A stretch of 64,000 bases of DNA, from the NCBI GenBank assembly GCA_963707075.1, contig CAVPOX010000015.1, positions 186,001 to 250,000 on the forward strand. Reading direction: 5' to 3'. The position numbers and the translations under genes are program-made. Every line of letters begins with the position of its first letter. The first letter of the stretch is position 1. Below the pieces are notes generated by a model. It was not told where the DNA came from. It made no database searches and was given only the letters and a program-made list of their open reading frames with translations. Source of the stretch: CAXMQZ01 sp963707075. Lineage in GTDB: Bacteria > Acidobacteriota > Thermoanaerobaculia > Multivoradales > JAHEKO01. Shown one piece after another: positions 34,063 through 42,899 of this stretch.

Positions 34063-34100
34063 AAAAAAAGAGACCGACGCCCAGATCGGGCCCCGGTCTC
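34063..34100 (-). terminator. Intrinsic terminator of the lipoprotein gene
   Basis: Minus-strand hairpin with stem GAGACCG/CGGTCTC plus inner GGGC/GCCC, followed by seven T (AAAAAAA at 34063-34069 on the plus strand). It separates the lipoprotein gene from the imuA promoter. Confidence 0.85.
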
Positions 34101-34133
34101 CCTGGAAACTTCGATCAGGATACGTCAGGGGTG

Positions 34134-34529
34134 CTACCTGCCGCCGTCGTCCTTGTCCTGCAGCTTCTCGCCAGCTTCCTCGATGGCTTCGCCCGTCGCT
34201 TCCAGGGCCTCACCGGTGGCTTCCTTGCCCTTCTCCACCATCTCGCCCGTCGCTTCGGCGGCATCCTCGGCCATTTCCTTGCCGGCCTCGACCGCGTCAC
34301 CTGCGGCCTCAGCGGTGGCCTCAGCGGCACCTTCGATAGCCTCGCCCGTCGCCTCGACCGCGTCACCGGTCGCCTCGGCGGCATCCTTGGCCATCTCCTT
34401 GGCACCCTCGGCCATCTCCTTGGCACCCTCTTCCATCTTCTCGGCACCCTTGCTCTGACACCCTACCGCGGGGACCAGGGCCACGATCAAGAGAGCCATC
34501 AGACTAAACTGCAATAACTTCGATTTCAT
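34134..34529 (-). CDS. Small lipoprotein with repetitive amphipathic helix
   Basis: A 131-residue protein. The signal sequence ends in a lipobox (VPAVGC, Cys about residue 24), so it should be lipidated. The rest is almost entirely Ala/Glu/Gly/Thr/Lys in roughly 11-residue repeats (variants of EATGDAVEATGEAIE, AEGAKEMAKDA), predicting one long amphipathic helix like LEA or apolipoprotein repeats. No cysteine besides the lipobox. Possible roles are membrane protection or spacing of the envelope; none can be assigned. Its own terminator follows. Confidence 0.8.
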   Translation of the reverse strand: MKSKLLQFSLMALLIVALVPAVGCQSKGAEKMEEGAKEMAEGAKEMAKDAAEATGDAVEATGEAIEGAAEATAEAAGDAVEAGKEMAEDAAEATGEMVEKGKEATGEALEATGEAIEEAGEKLQDKDDGGR

Positions 34530-34660
34530 TTCTTCCCCCTACTGTTGGGCGGACCCTTATGGGCCCTTCTGGTTCAGTGACCGAAGATTATACATATTTG
34601 ACGGAGAATCTGCTGGTCGTCCAGTCTTCGACACCATAGAATTGTCCTGCTGGGAGAGCC

Positions 34661-35344
34661 CTGATTACAACTGAATTCGACATCCTGACGTTCGATTGCT
34701 ATGGCACGCTGATCGATTGGCGGCAGGGAATCGGCGATGCCTTCCACCGGATCGGCAGCGAAATCGGCCTGCCGATCGATCGTCATGAGGTTCTGGATCT
34801 GCACGCCAGGATCGAGCCCGAGATTCAGGCCGAGGCGTTTCGATCCTACGGGGAAGTTCTCGACCTGACGGCAGCACATATTGCCGGTGAGCTCGGTTTC
34901 GATGTTCCGATAGACCGCAGGCATTTCCTCTCGCAAAGCCTGCCGCAGTGGCCGCCGTTTGCGGATACTGCACCGGCCCTGGAGAAGCTGGCGTCTGCTG
35001 GATATGGCCTGGGCATTCTGTCGAATGTCGACGACGCATTGCTGCACAGGACCCTCGAGCACTTTCCGGTGGACTTCGACCTTCTGGTGACCGCTGAGCA
35101 GGTCGGCTCCTACAAGCCTGCCCTGGGGCACTTCCGAGAAGCGCGGCGGCGTATCGGTGGCCGGCGCTGGCTGCATGTAGCGCAGAGCTTCTTTCACGAC
35201 GTCGAGCCTGCCGTGGCGGAGAATGTGCCGGTGGTCTGGATCAATCGGTTGCGAGAGGTCCCATCCGGCGCGGACCGCCCGCGCGCGGAGTTCCCCGACA
35301 TGTGCGGCTTCGCCGAGCAGCTCGTCGACGGCGGCGGGCTATGA
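34661..35344 (+). CDS. HAD family hydrolase (haloacid dehalogenase type II-like), non-standard start
   Basis: About 227 residues. Motif I LTFDCYGTLIDW gives the nucleophile Asp, motif II is LSNVDD, motif III Lys in SYKPALGHF, motif IV FHDVEPA. These make a complete L-2-haloacid dehalogenase-type HAD. There is no ATG, GTG or TTG in frame between the upstream stop (34637) and motif I. A GGGAG lies just before CTG (34661) and ATT (34664); relatives often begin M-I-T-T/S-x-F-D, which favours CTG here. The next gene starts 35 bases downstream, so it may be the first gene of the four-gene cluster. The start is the uncertain part; the domain is clear. Confidence 0.82.
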   Translation: MITTEFDILTFDCYGTLIDWRQGIGDAFHRIGSEIGLPIDRHEVLDLHARIEPEIQAEAFRSYGEVLDLTAAHIAGELGFDVPIDRRHFLSQSLPQWPPFADTAPALEKLASAGYGLGILSNVDDALLHRTLEHFPVDFDLLVTAEQVGSYKPALGHFREARRRIGGRRWLHVAQSFFHDVEPAVAENVPVVWINRLREVPSGADRPRAEFPDMCGFAEQLVDGGGL

Positions 35345-35378
35345 GGGTTCGTGATACTTTTCGGCCCTGGAGGTGAGC

Positions 35379-36704
35379 ATGGATCGCCCGATACACCGCG
35401 TCGTCGACCTCGTCCAACCGGACTGCCAACAACTTCTCGACATGGATGTCGAGGCAGCGAGGGACCTGCTGGCGAGTGGGCAGCCTGACAAGGTGGCGGC
35501 CATCGCAGGCTCCTTCGCCCTGACCTCGCGCGATCAGGAGAGGGTCTATCTGGCACGCAGCCTGGATCGGCCCCTGCGGTACTTTCTCGCCAAGGAAACC
35601 AGTGGCCCCTTGTTGGTCGTCGCCGAGCGCATCGACGAGATCTATGAGTATCTCGAGAGCGCGGGGTATGGGGACCAGTTTCATCCGTCCTACACGCGGA
35701 TGGTGCCGGCACATCATGTGACGACGATCCAGCTCGTGGGCTGTCCCGATCCCAACCCGACCTATGAGCGCTTCGTCGAGCCCGAGGTCGAGAACCTGCC
35801 GGCCGACCTGGATGTCATCGGTGAAAGGTATGTGGGGGCGCTGCGGCATGAGCTGGCGATCTGGTTGCGCGCTCTGCCCGCGGCCGAACCTGTCGGAGTG
35901 CTGTTCTCGGGAGGCGTGGACAGCGGAGCCGTGCTGTTGACCATCTACAAGCTCTTGCTCGAGATGGGGCAGAGCCCGGCTCGCCTCAAGGGCTTCACCC
36001 TGTCCGTGGATGGTGGGGGTGCGGATCTCGAGCAGGCGAGGGAGTTCCTGCGCCGACTGGATCTGGAGGTCCTGGGGGAGTCCGTCGAAGTTCCAGTCGA
36101 CCGTCTGGATGTGGCTGCGGCGGTGGAAGTGATCGAGGACTACAAGCCTCGAGATGTCGAATGCGCCACCGTCAACCTGGCTTTGCTCGAAGAGATCCGT
36201 CGCCGCTATCCGGACTGGAAATACCTGGCCGATGGGGATGGAGGCGATGAGAATCTCAAGGATTACCCGATCGAGGAGAATTCGGAGCTGACCATCGTCA
36301 GTGTCGTGAACAACCCCTTGCTCTACCAGGAAGGGTGGGGCGTGGATCGGATCAAACACTCGTTGACCTACAGCGGTGGGCAGAGTCGGGGTTGCGTGCG
36401 TACTTACGCACCGCTGCGTAAGTACGGCTTTGTCGGCTACAGTCCCTTCACCAGACCGGCAGTGGTCCGCACCGCGGCTTCGATCCCGTTCGAGGCTCTG
36501 AGTTGTGGCTCCCACGAGGCTCTTTATGCCCTCAAGGGAGAGATCGTCCGGCGGGGTGTGCGTCGGGTTCTGGATCTCGAATTGCCGGTCTTTGCCAAAC
36601 GTCGATTCCAGGAGGGCGCCACTTCGCCGTCGACGTTCGCTTCACGCTTCGCAGTCGATCCAGAAGCCTATCGACGCCACTTCCTGGAGTTGTACCAGCA
36701 GTAA
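35379..36704 (+). CDS. Asparagine synthetase-like PP-loop amidoligase without glutaminase domain
   Basis: A 441-residue protein. The ATP-pyrophosphatase loop SGGVDSGAVLL (about residues 181-191) and a second nucleotide-site DGDGGDEN place it in the AsnB/beta-lactam synthetase group. The N-terminus has no Cys2 and is too short for a normal Gln-hydrolysing domain, so it probably does not use glutamine as AsnB does. Such enzymes adenylate a carboxylate and form an amide or macrolactam. GGAGG lies 5 bases before the ATG. It precedes the radical SAM gene by 10 bases and shares an operon with it and the FAD oxidoreductase. Confidence 0.82.
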   Translation: MDRPIHRVVDLVQPDCQQLLDMDVEAARDLLASGQPDKVAAIAGSFALTSRDQERVYLARSLDRPLRYFLAKETSGPLLVVAERIDEIYEYLESAGYGDQFHPSYTRMVPAHHVTTIQLVGCPDPNPTYERFVEPEVENLPADLDVIGERYVGALRHELAIWLRALPAAEPVGVLFSGGVDSGAVLLTIYKLLLEMGQSPARLKGFTLSVDGGGADLEQAREFLRRLDLEVLGESVEVPVDRLDVAAAVEVIEDYKPRDVECATVNLALLEEIRRRYPDWKYLADGDGGDENLKDYPIEENSELTIVSVVNNPLLYQEGWGVDRIKHSLTYSGGQSRGCVRTYAPLRKYGFVGYSPFTRPAVVRTAASIPFEALSCGSHEALYALKGEIVRRGVRRVLDLELPVFAKRRFQEGATSPSTFASRFAVDPEAYRRHFLELYQQ

Positions 36705-36714
36705 TTGCCAGCCC

Positions 36715-37680
36715 ATGAGCCACGCCGCGGAGCGCCAGCGAATCCGGTCGCTGCGTCCATCCAAGGGGCCGGTCGATCCCTGGCGTCCTCTCGACGTCCT
36801 GGTCGAGGAGGAACGCGGTCCAGACGGCAGGAAGGAGAAGTCGATGACCGTCTTCCTGGCTGGCAGCGAATGCCCCTTTACCTGCGTCTACTGCGATCTG
36901 TGGCAGTACACCCTCGATCGGCCGACTCCAGCCGGAGCGCTTCCCCGGCAACTCGAGGAAGCTCTTGCTTCGATCGACCCTTCGGCGATTCCGCAGTCCA
37001 TCAAGCTTTACAATGCGAGCAATTTCTTCGAGACGCGGGCTGTGCCTCCGGAAGATCTGGAAACTATCGCGGGTCAGCTCGGAGTCTTTCGGCGAGTGAC
37101 CGTGGAGTGTCATCCGCGACTCGTCGGTTCCTCTTGCATCCAGTTTGCCGAGCTTCTCGACGGCGATCTCGAGGTCGCCATGGGTCTCGAGACGATTCAT
37201 CCAGCGGCGCTTCCCCGGCTGGGCAAGGAGATGACGCTCGCCGATTTCGAGTCTGCAGCGGTGCTGCTCGGGGAAGCGGGTATCGGTATGCGGGCGTTCG
37301 TGCTTTTGTCACCGCCATTCGTTCCGAGTCGAGAGTCGGTAGAGTGGACAATACGCAGCGTGCAATATGCTTTCAGGCAGAAGGTCGATGTCGTCTCGAT
37401 CATTCCGCTGAGATCGAGCTCGGGCGAGATGGAGCGTCTCGCAGCGGCGGGGCACTTCGAGGTGCCGACGGTGGAGATGCTGGAGCGCAGCCTCTACGGG
37501 TCTCTGGCTTCCGCAGAAGGGACCGTTCTCGCCGATCTATGGGATGTCGAGAAGCTGCGAGGCTGTGACAGGTGCCGAGCGGCCCGAATCGAGAATTTGA
37601 GAGGCATGAACGAGACAGGAATCGCCGAGCCACCAGTGAATTGTGAGCTTTGTGCGTCTGAAGACGCTGGAGGAAAGTGA
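36715..37680 (+). CDS. Radical SAM enzyme
   Basis: A 321-residue protein with the [4Fe-4S]-binding CxxxCxxC in GSECPFTCVYCDLWQ, followed by IKLYNASNFFE and the GLETIHP segment typical of the TIM-barrel half. The C-terminus has two further CxxC pairs (GCDRCRAA and NCELCASE), which could bind a second cluster or zinc. Members of this form of radical SAM protein often lie beside FAD oxidoreductases in Acidobacteriota and Planctomycetes (recall, not checked). The ATG at 36715 is chosen over an open frame to 36505. Reaction unknown; clustered with the amidoligase and FAD enzyme. Confidence 0.85.
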   Translation: MSHAAERQRIRSLRPSKGPVDPWRPLDVLVEEERGPDGRKEKSMTVFLAGSECPFTCVYCDLWQYTLDRPTPAGALPRQLEEALASIDPSAIPQSIKLYNASNFFETRAVPPEDLETIAGQLGVFRRVTVECHPRLVGSSCIQFAELLDGDLEVAMGLETIHPAALPRLGKEMTLADFESAAVLLGEAGIGMRAFVLLSPPFVPSRESVEWTIRSVQYAFRQKVDVVSIIPLRSSSGEMERLAAAGHFEVPTVEMLERSLYGSLASAEGTVLADLWDVEKLRGCDRCRAARIENLRGMNETGIAEPPVNCELCASEDAGGK

Positions 37681-39290
37681 TGGAGCAGTGTCAGGTTGCC
37701 ATCGTGGGTTCGGGCTTCGCCGGCACCATCCTGGCCCGGATTCTTCACAGGTTGGGGCTTTCTGTCGTCTTGATCGAGCGCCAGCAACATCCGCGATTCG
37801 CGATAGGGGAGTCCTCGACTCCTCTGGCCGCCATCTGTCTGGAACGCCTGGCGAAGCGCTACGGATTTGCAGACCTGTCGTGGCTCGCAGCCTACGGACG
37901 GTGGCTGGAGCACATGCCGCAGAACCGAAGAGGCCTGAAACGGGGGTTTACCTTCTTTGGCCATCGAGCGGGGGCGTTGTTCGCGGGGTCACCCGACAAT
38001 GAGCGTCGACTCCTGGTGGCAGCCAGTCCGGATGACGAGGTTGCTGACTGTCACTGGCTGCGAGCCGACATCGATCACTTCCTGGTTCGCCAGGCCATCG
38101 ACGAGGGGGTCGACTACCGGGACCGGTGCGAGATCCTGGAGGTCGAGCCACGGGACTCGGGAGACTGGCGCCTGGCCGGTCGACGGGCAGGCCGAGCGGT
38201 AGAAGTGATCGCCGATCTCGTCGTCGATGGGACCGGTGCAGGAGGCTTGCTTTCGCGGGCCCTCGAGCTTCCGTCGGCACTGGATCGAGTGTCGCTCGAT
38301 ACTGCGTTGGTGTCCAGCCACTTCGCACGAGTCGATGCCTTCGCGGAGTTGTCTGCCGGGCCCTATCCGGATGAGCGTGCCGCTGTGCATCATCTGATCG
38401 AAGAGGGGTGGGTCTATGCTCTGCCCTTCGATCACGGGGTAGTCAGCGCCGGAGTCCTGTTGCGTCGCTCGGCCTATGAGAGTCTGGTCGACTCCGGAGT
38501 GGATCAACCGGAAGCCATCTGGAGGGCAGTGCTCTCGCGCTATCCCAGTCTGCAGCTTCAGTTCGCCCGGGCACAGCCGGTCGAGCCCTTTTCGCTGGTG
38601 CCGAGGGTGCAGCGACTGGAATCGGCTGCCGCCGGCCCGGGCTGGGCCATGCTGCCGCACACCTTCGCCTTTTTCGATCCGATGTTTTCGACCGGAATCG
38701 CCTGGAGCCTGCTCGGGGTCGAGCGCCTGGCAGGAATCCTCGAGGCGGCGGGTGGTGACGATCGGTGGGAGGCAGCTTCCGTGCAGCCGAGCCTCGAGCG
38801 ATACAGCCGACAGCTGCAAGTGGAGGCGAAGCAAATGGCCAGACTGCTCGAGGGCGCCTACGCGGCAATGCAGGACTTCGAGCTGTTCATTGCCCAGAGC
38901 CTGCTCTACTTCGCCACCGTGAGCTATGCAGAGGTCGATCAGCGACTTTGGCCCGAGGGACACGCCGGTGTCGCTCCGGCCTGGCAGGGCTTTCTCGGGG
39001 CGGGGGACGCGCAGCTGGAGGAGGCTTTTGCTGAATCGCTTCGCCGCCTCGCGTCGATTCCTGCCGATCAGAGGGGAGAGGCCTCCAGCGCAGAACGGGA
39101 GAGCTTCGACCGATGGATGCTGGAGACCATTGCGCCCTGGAACGTGGGCGGGTTCGGCGATCCGCGGCGACGAAACCTCTATCCGGTCGATCTCGACCTG
39201 CTGATCGATCGCGCGGCCCTGCTCGGCATGACAGGTGATCAGATGAGAGCCAAGCTGCCGCTGCTGCGCGGAAGAAGCGCTCGAGACTGA
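37680..39290 (+). CDS. FAD-dependent oxidoreductase, halogenase-like
   Basis: A 536-residue flavoprotein. N-terminal dinucleotide fold VAIVGSGFAGTILARIL; the FAIGESSTP segment and DPMFSTGIAWSLLG match the flavin-dependent halogenase/geranylgeranyl reductase superfamily (GES and DPxFSTG motifs). The halogenase WxWxIP motif is not seen, so halogenation is not implied. GGAGG lies 6 bases before the ATG at 37680, whose A is the last base of the radical SAM stop (TGATG). Product class unknown; it is the last gene of the operon and converges on gcvP. Confidence 0.85.
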   Translation: MEQCQVAIVGSGFAGTILARILHRLGLSVVLIERQQHPRFAIGESSTPLAAICLERLAKRYGFADLSWLAAYGRWLEHMPQNRRGLKRGFTFFGHRAGALFAGSPDNERRLLVAASPDDEVADCHWLRADIDHFLVRQAIDEGVDYRDRCEILEVEPRDSGDWRLAGRRAGRAVEVIADLVVDGTGAGGLLSRALELPSALDRVSLDTALVSSHFARVDAFAELSAGPYPDERAAVHHLIEEGWVYALPFDHGVVSAGVLLRRSAYESLVDSGVDQPEAIWRAVLSRYPSLQLQFARAQPVEPFSLVPRVQRLESAAAGPGWAMLPHTFAFFDPMFSTGIAWSLLGVERLAGILEAAGGDDRWEAASVQPSLERYSRQLQVEAKQMARLLEGAYAAMQDFELFIAQSLLYFATVSYAEVDQRLWPEGHAGVAPAWQGFLGAGDAQLEEAFAESLRRLASIPADQRGEASSAERESFDRWMLETIAPWNVGGFGDPRRRNLYPVDLDLLIDRAALLGMTGDQMRAKLPLLRGRSARD

Positions 39291-39303
39291 CGTTCGGAGC
39301 CGA

Positions 39304-42207
39304 TCAGGCGTCTTCCTTCACCGTCGGCTCGAAGGCATAGGCCTCGACCGGATCGCAGGTGCAGATCAGATTGCGATCGCCCCAGGCATTGTCGATACGC
39401 GCCACGGGTGGCCAGAACTTGCGTTCGCGCACCCAGGCAGCGGGGTAGGCCGCCTTGCTGCGGCTGTAGGGGTGTTCCCAGCTGTCGCCGGACGCATGGC
39501 GAGCCGTATGCGGGGCGTTGCGCAGCACATTGTTCTCCCGGTCGGCCTTGCCTTCCTCGATTTCACGGATCTCCTCGCGGATGGCGATGAGTGCGTCGCA
39601 CAGGCGGTCGAGCTCGAACCTCGATTCACTCTCGGTCGGCTCCACCATGAGCGTGCCGATGACCGGCCATGACATGGTCGGAGCGTGAAACCCGTAGTCC
39701 ATGAGCCGTTTGGCCACGTCGTCTACGGTGATCCCGGCGCTCTCCTTGAAGTCACGAAGATCGAGAATGAACTCATGGGCGACGTACCCGCGTTCCCCTG
39801 TGTAGACGATGGGGTAGTGCGGCTCGAGCCGCTTGGCCATGTAGTTGGCGTTGAGAATCGCCACCTGGCTGGCCCAGGTCAGGCCCTGCGCACCCATCAT
39901 GCGGATATACATCCAGGAGATGGGCAGAACCCCGGGGCTGCCGAATGGGGCCGCAGCCACAGGACCGATTGCCTTGCTGCCTCCGGTCGGCACGACGGGG
40001 TGTCCTGGCAGGAATGGCGACAAGTGTTGGGCCGTGCAGATCGGACCGATGCCTGGGCCACCACCTCCATGCGGGATGGCGAAGGTCTTGTGCAGGTTGA
40101 GGTGGCAGACGTCGGCACCGATCGCGGAGAGCTTGCAGAGGCCAACCTGTGCGTTCATGTTGGCGCCATCGAGGTAGACCAGTCCACCGTTGCGGTGCAC
40201 GATCTCGCACACCTCACGCACATGCTCTTCGAAGACCCCATGGGTCGAGGGGTAGGTGATCATGATCGCGGCGAGCTCGTCGCAATGCTTCTCGGCCTTG
40301 GCACGCAGGTCTTCGAGATCGAAATCACCTCGGACATCACTCTTGACGGGGACCACCCGCATGCCGGCCATGACCGAGCTGGCGGGATTGGTGCCATGCG
40401 CTGACGTGGGCACCAGACAGACATCGCGATGCGCTTCACCGCGGTCCTCGTGATACGCGCGGATGACGAGCAGCCCGGTGAGCTCTCCCTGGGAGCCAGC
40501 ATTGGGTTGTAGTGAGGTGGCATGAAACCCGGTGATCTCCGCCAGCCATCGCTCCAGCTGGGCGAAGAGAAGGGCGTAGCCTTCCGTCTGCTCCGGCGGT
40601 GCGAAGGGGTGGATATGAGCGAACTCCGGCCAGGTGATCGGAATCATCTCGGCGGTGGCGTTGAGCTTCATGGTGCAGGAACCGAGGGGAATCATGGAGA
40701 AGGCCAGGGAAAGGTCGCGTTCCTGCAGCTTGGAGATGTAGCGCAACATCTCATGCTCCACATGAAAGCGCTGAAAGACCTCCTGATTCAGGTACTCGGA
40801 CGTCCTGCGATGAGGCTCCGGCAGGTCCGCTTCCGTCTCGGAGATCAGGTCGTCGAGCGAGAACGGCAAGGCATGTCCGCGAGAGAAGATCTCGAAGAGG
40901 GTCTCCAGATCCTGGCGGTCGACGGTCTCATCGAGTGAGACTCCGAGGCAGCCATCCGGGTAGTGGCGCAGATTCAGGCATCGACTTCGCGCAGCCGTGA
41001 GCAGGTCGACGTCTTCGCCCGGCTGGAGGCGGATCTTCAGTGTGTCGAAGTAGATCCCGTCTCCGACATCGAATCCGAGACGCTCGAGGCCGGCAGCCAG
41101 GATGCGAGTCAGGCCGTGAACCCTCAGACCGATGCGACGCAGACGTTCCGGGCCGTGGTAGACGGCGTACATCGAAGCCATCACAGCCAACAGAACCTGG
41201 GCAGTGCAGATGTTGCTCGTGGCCTTCTCTCGTCGGATGTGTTGCTCTCGCGTCTGGCGGGCGAGGCGAAAGGCGGGCTCGCCCTGTGCGTCTTTCGAGA
41301 GACCGACGACCCGACCCGGGACGTGGCGCTCGTGCTCCTGGTGAGTGCTGAGAAAGGCGGCGTGCGGACCCCCGAAACCCAGTGGGACGCCGAATCGTTG
41401 ACTGGAACCGACCGCGATATCGGCACCGAACTCGCCGGGTGGGCGGAGCAAGGTCAGGGCCAGCAGGTCGGTGGCGACGATCATCAAGGCGCCAGCCGCG
41501 TGAATGCGGTTCGCCAGGTCGGAGTAGTCCTCGACACGACCGTCGGTGGTGGGGTACTGCACCAGCACCGCAAAGATGTCCGAGCCTTCGAGGTCGACAG
41601 CGAAGGGATCCGTGACGATGACCTCGATTCCCAGAGGTTGGCAGCGCGTCTGGACAACGGCGATGGTCTGGGGATGGCAATCCTCGGCGACCACGAACTG
41701 CCGGCGCTTGCGGCGCGTGATGGCCAGGCACATGCTCATGGCTTCCGCCGCAGCGGTGCCTTCGTCCAGCAAGGACGCGTTGGCCATCGGCAGACCGGTG
41801 AGGTCGGCGACCATGGTCTGGAAGTTCATCAGGGCTTCCAGACGTCCCTGCGCGATTTCGGCTTGATATGGCGTGTACTGCGTATACCAGCCGGGATTCT
41901 GCAGAACGTTTCGGCTGATCACCGGCGGGGTGATCGTGTTGTAGTACCCCATGCCGATCAGCGACCGGCAGACCTGGTTGCGTCTGGAAAGCTGACGCAA
42001 CTCGGCCAGCGCTTCCGACTCGGCCTTTGGGGCATCGAGGTCGAGGGGGCCATCACTGAGGATTGCCTGCGGAATAACCGCCGCGACGAGGTCGTCGAGA
42101 GACTCGAATCCGAGACCGGCCAGCATCTCCTGAGCCTGTTCCTCGGTGGGTCCCAAATGGCGGTTCACGAAATCATCGATGGGTGAGAACAAATCTGAAC
42201 CCTTCAT
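39304..42207 (-). CDS. gcvP: Glycine dehydrogenase (decarboxylating), P-protein
   Basis: A 967-residue homodimer-type P-protein. PLP Lys is in NLHKTFAIPHGGGGPG, PLP and glycine contacts in SLLDEGTAAAEAMSM (N-half) and VYLDGANMNAQVG. It decarboxylates glycine and passes the aminomethyl group to lipoyl-H protein. It is a single long chain, not the split GcvPA/GcvPB form. CAGGAG precedes the ATG. No gcvT, gcvH or lpd gene is in this window, so the rest of the glycine cleavage system is elsewhere. Confidence 0.96.
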   Translation of the reverse strand: MKGSDLFSPIDDFVNRHLGPTEEQAQEMLAGLGFESLDDLVAAVIPQAILSDGPLDLDAPKAESEALAELRQLSRRNQVCRSLIGMGYYNTITPPVISRNVLQNPGWYTQYTPYQAEIAQGRLEALMNFQTMVADLTGLPMANASLLDEGTAAAEAMSMCLAITRRKRRQFVVAEDCHPQTIAVVQTRCQPLGIEVIVTDPFAVDLEGSDIFAVLVQYPTTDGRVEDYSDLANRIHAAGALMIVATDLLALTLLRPPGEFGADIAVGSSQRFGVPLGFGGPHAAFLSTHQEHERHVPGRVVGLSKDAQGEPAFRLARQTREQHIRREKATSNICTAQVLLAVMASMYAVYHGPERLRRIGLRVHGLTRILAAGLERLGFDVGDGIYFDTLKIRLQPGEDVDLLTAARSRCLNLRHYPDGCLGVSLDETVDRQDLETLFEIFSRGHALPFSLDDLISETEADLPEPHRRTSEYLNQEVFQRFHVEHEMLRYISKLQERDLSLAFSMIPLGSCTMKLNATAEMIPITWPEFAHIHPFAPPEQTEGYALLFAQLERWLAEITGFHATSLQPNAGSQGELTGLLVIRAYHEDRGEAHRDVCLVPTSAHGTNPASSVMAGMRVVPVKSDVRGDFDLEDLRAKAEKHCDELAAIMITYPSTHGVFEEHVREVCEIVHRNGGLVYLDGANMNAQVGLCKLSAIGADVCHLNLHKTFAIPHGGGGPGIGPICTAQHLSPFLPGHPVVPTGGSKAIGPVAAAPFGSPGVLPISWMYIRMMGAQGLTWASQVAILNANYMAKRLEPHYPIVYTGERGYVAHEFILDLRDFKESAGITVDDVAKRLMDYGFHAPTMSWPVIGTLMVEPTESESRFELDRLCDALIAIREEIREIEEGKADRENNVLRNAPHTARHASGDSWEHPYSRSKAAYPAAWVRERKFWPPVARIDNAWGDRNLICTCDPVEAYAFEPTVKEDA

Positions 42208-42327
42208 CTTCAGGCTCCTGAGTCGGTCTTGTTGTCTGGACAGGATCGAGCCCCACCGGGCTCATAGTACAGTCGTTCGCAGGTCGGAATTCTAACAGGT
42301 CTCCGTGCTCCGGGAGGACCACTTGAA

Positions 42328-42870
42328 ATGAACCAACCCGCTTCGCCATTGACTGAACCTCGAGGTGGACCCCGTCGTTACTCGACAGAGGCGCTGCCCT
42401 CGTATCGGCATGTTCCAGGTCTGACCCCGCACCCGGTAAGGCATCCCAAAGGTCACTCCTACGCCGCTCCGGAGGTCATTCCGGTGAACTGCCACGGTCT
42501 GCCCGAGAGCTGGCGAACCTGTCAGGAGTATCTGCTGGGTGTCGATCTCTTCAACCGCCGGTATCTTTGGGAGGCGCATGAAGCGTGGGAGGTGGTCTGG
42601 ATAGGTGCCGGCAAGACCTCGGTTTGCGGGATCTTTTGTCAGGGGTTGATTCAGGTCTCAGCAGCTCTTTTACGCGCGCACATGGGAACTCCCGAGGGAG
42701 CTCGTAACCTACTGAAGAAGGCCCGTCGGAATCTGGACGAAGTGCAGGATCGGGTCGACGATCGACGTCGACCCTTCATGGGGGTGGCGATCGAAACCTG
42801 GTGGCAGGTTGTCTCACGATCGCTCGGATCAGACGAGGATTTTCACCCTTTTCTCCAGCTCGACATCTGA
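42328..42870 (+). CDS. DUF309 domain protein
   Basis: A 180-residue protein. The core GVDLFNRRYLWEAHEAWEVVWIG followed by FCQGLIQVSAALLRAHMG is the DUF309 signature, a small helical domain with conserved Glu/His/Trp residues that may bind a metal. Function unknown in the family. GGAGG 10 bases before the ATG. Divergent from gcvP across 120 bases in which I see no clear operator. Confidence 0.85.
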   Translation: MNQPASPLTEPRGGPRRYSTEALPSYRHVPGLTPHPVRHPKGHSYAAPEVIPVNCHGLPESWRTCQEYLLGVDLFNRRYLWEAHEAWEVVWIGAGKTSVCGIFCQGLIQVSAALLRAHMGTPEGARNLLKKARRNLDEVQDRVDDRRRPFMGVAIETWWQVVSRSLGSDEDFHPFLQLDI

Positions 42871-42899
42871 AACCGTGTTCCGGACAGGCTGCCGCAGGA

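Noticed and set aside
35241..36515. 424-codon frame opposite the asparagine synthetase-like gene
   Set aside because: Antisense shadow; the plus-strand frame has the SGGVDSG loop and a good ribosome binding site.
37680..39290. Calling the FAD enzyme a tryptophan halogenase
   Set aside because: The WxWxIP halogenase motif is absent; only superfamily-level motifs are present.
40963..42186. 407-codon frame opposite gcvP
   Set aside because: Antisense shadow of a clearly conserved gene; no motif or ribosome binding site.
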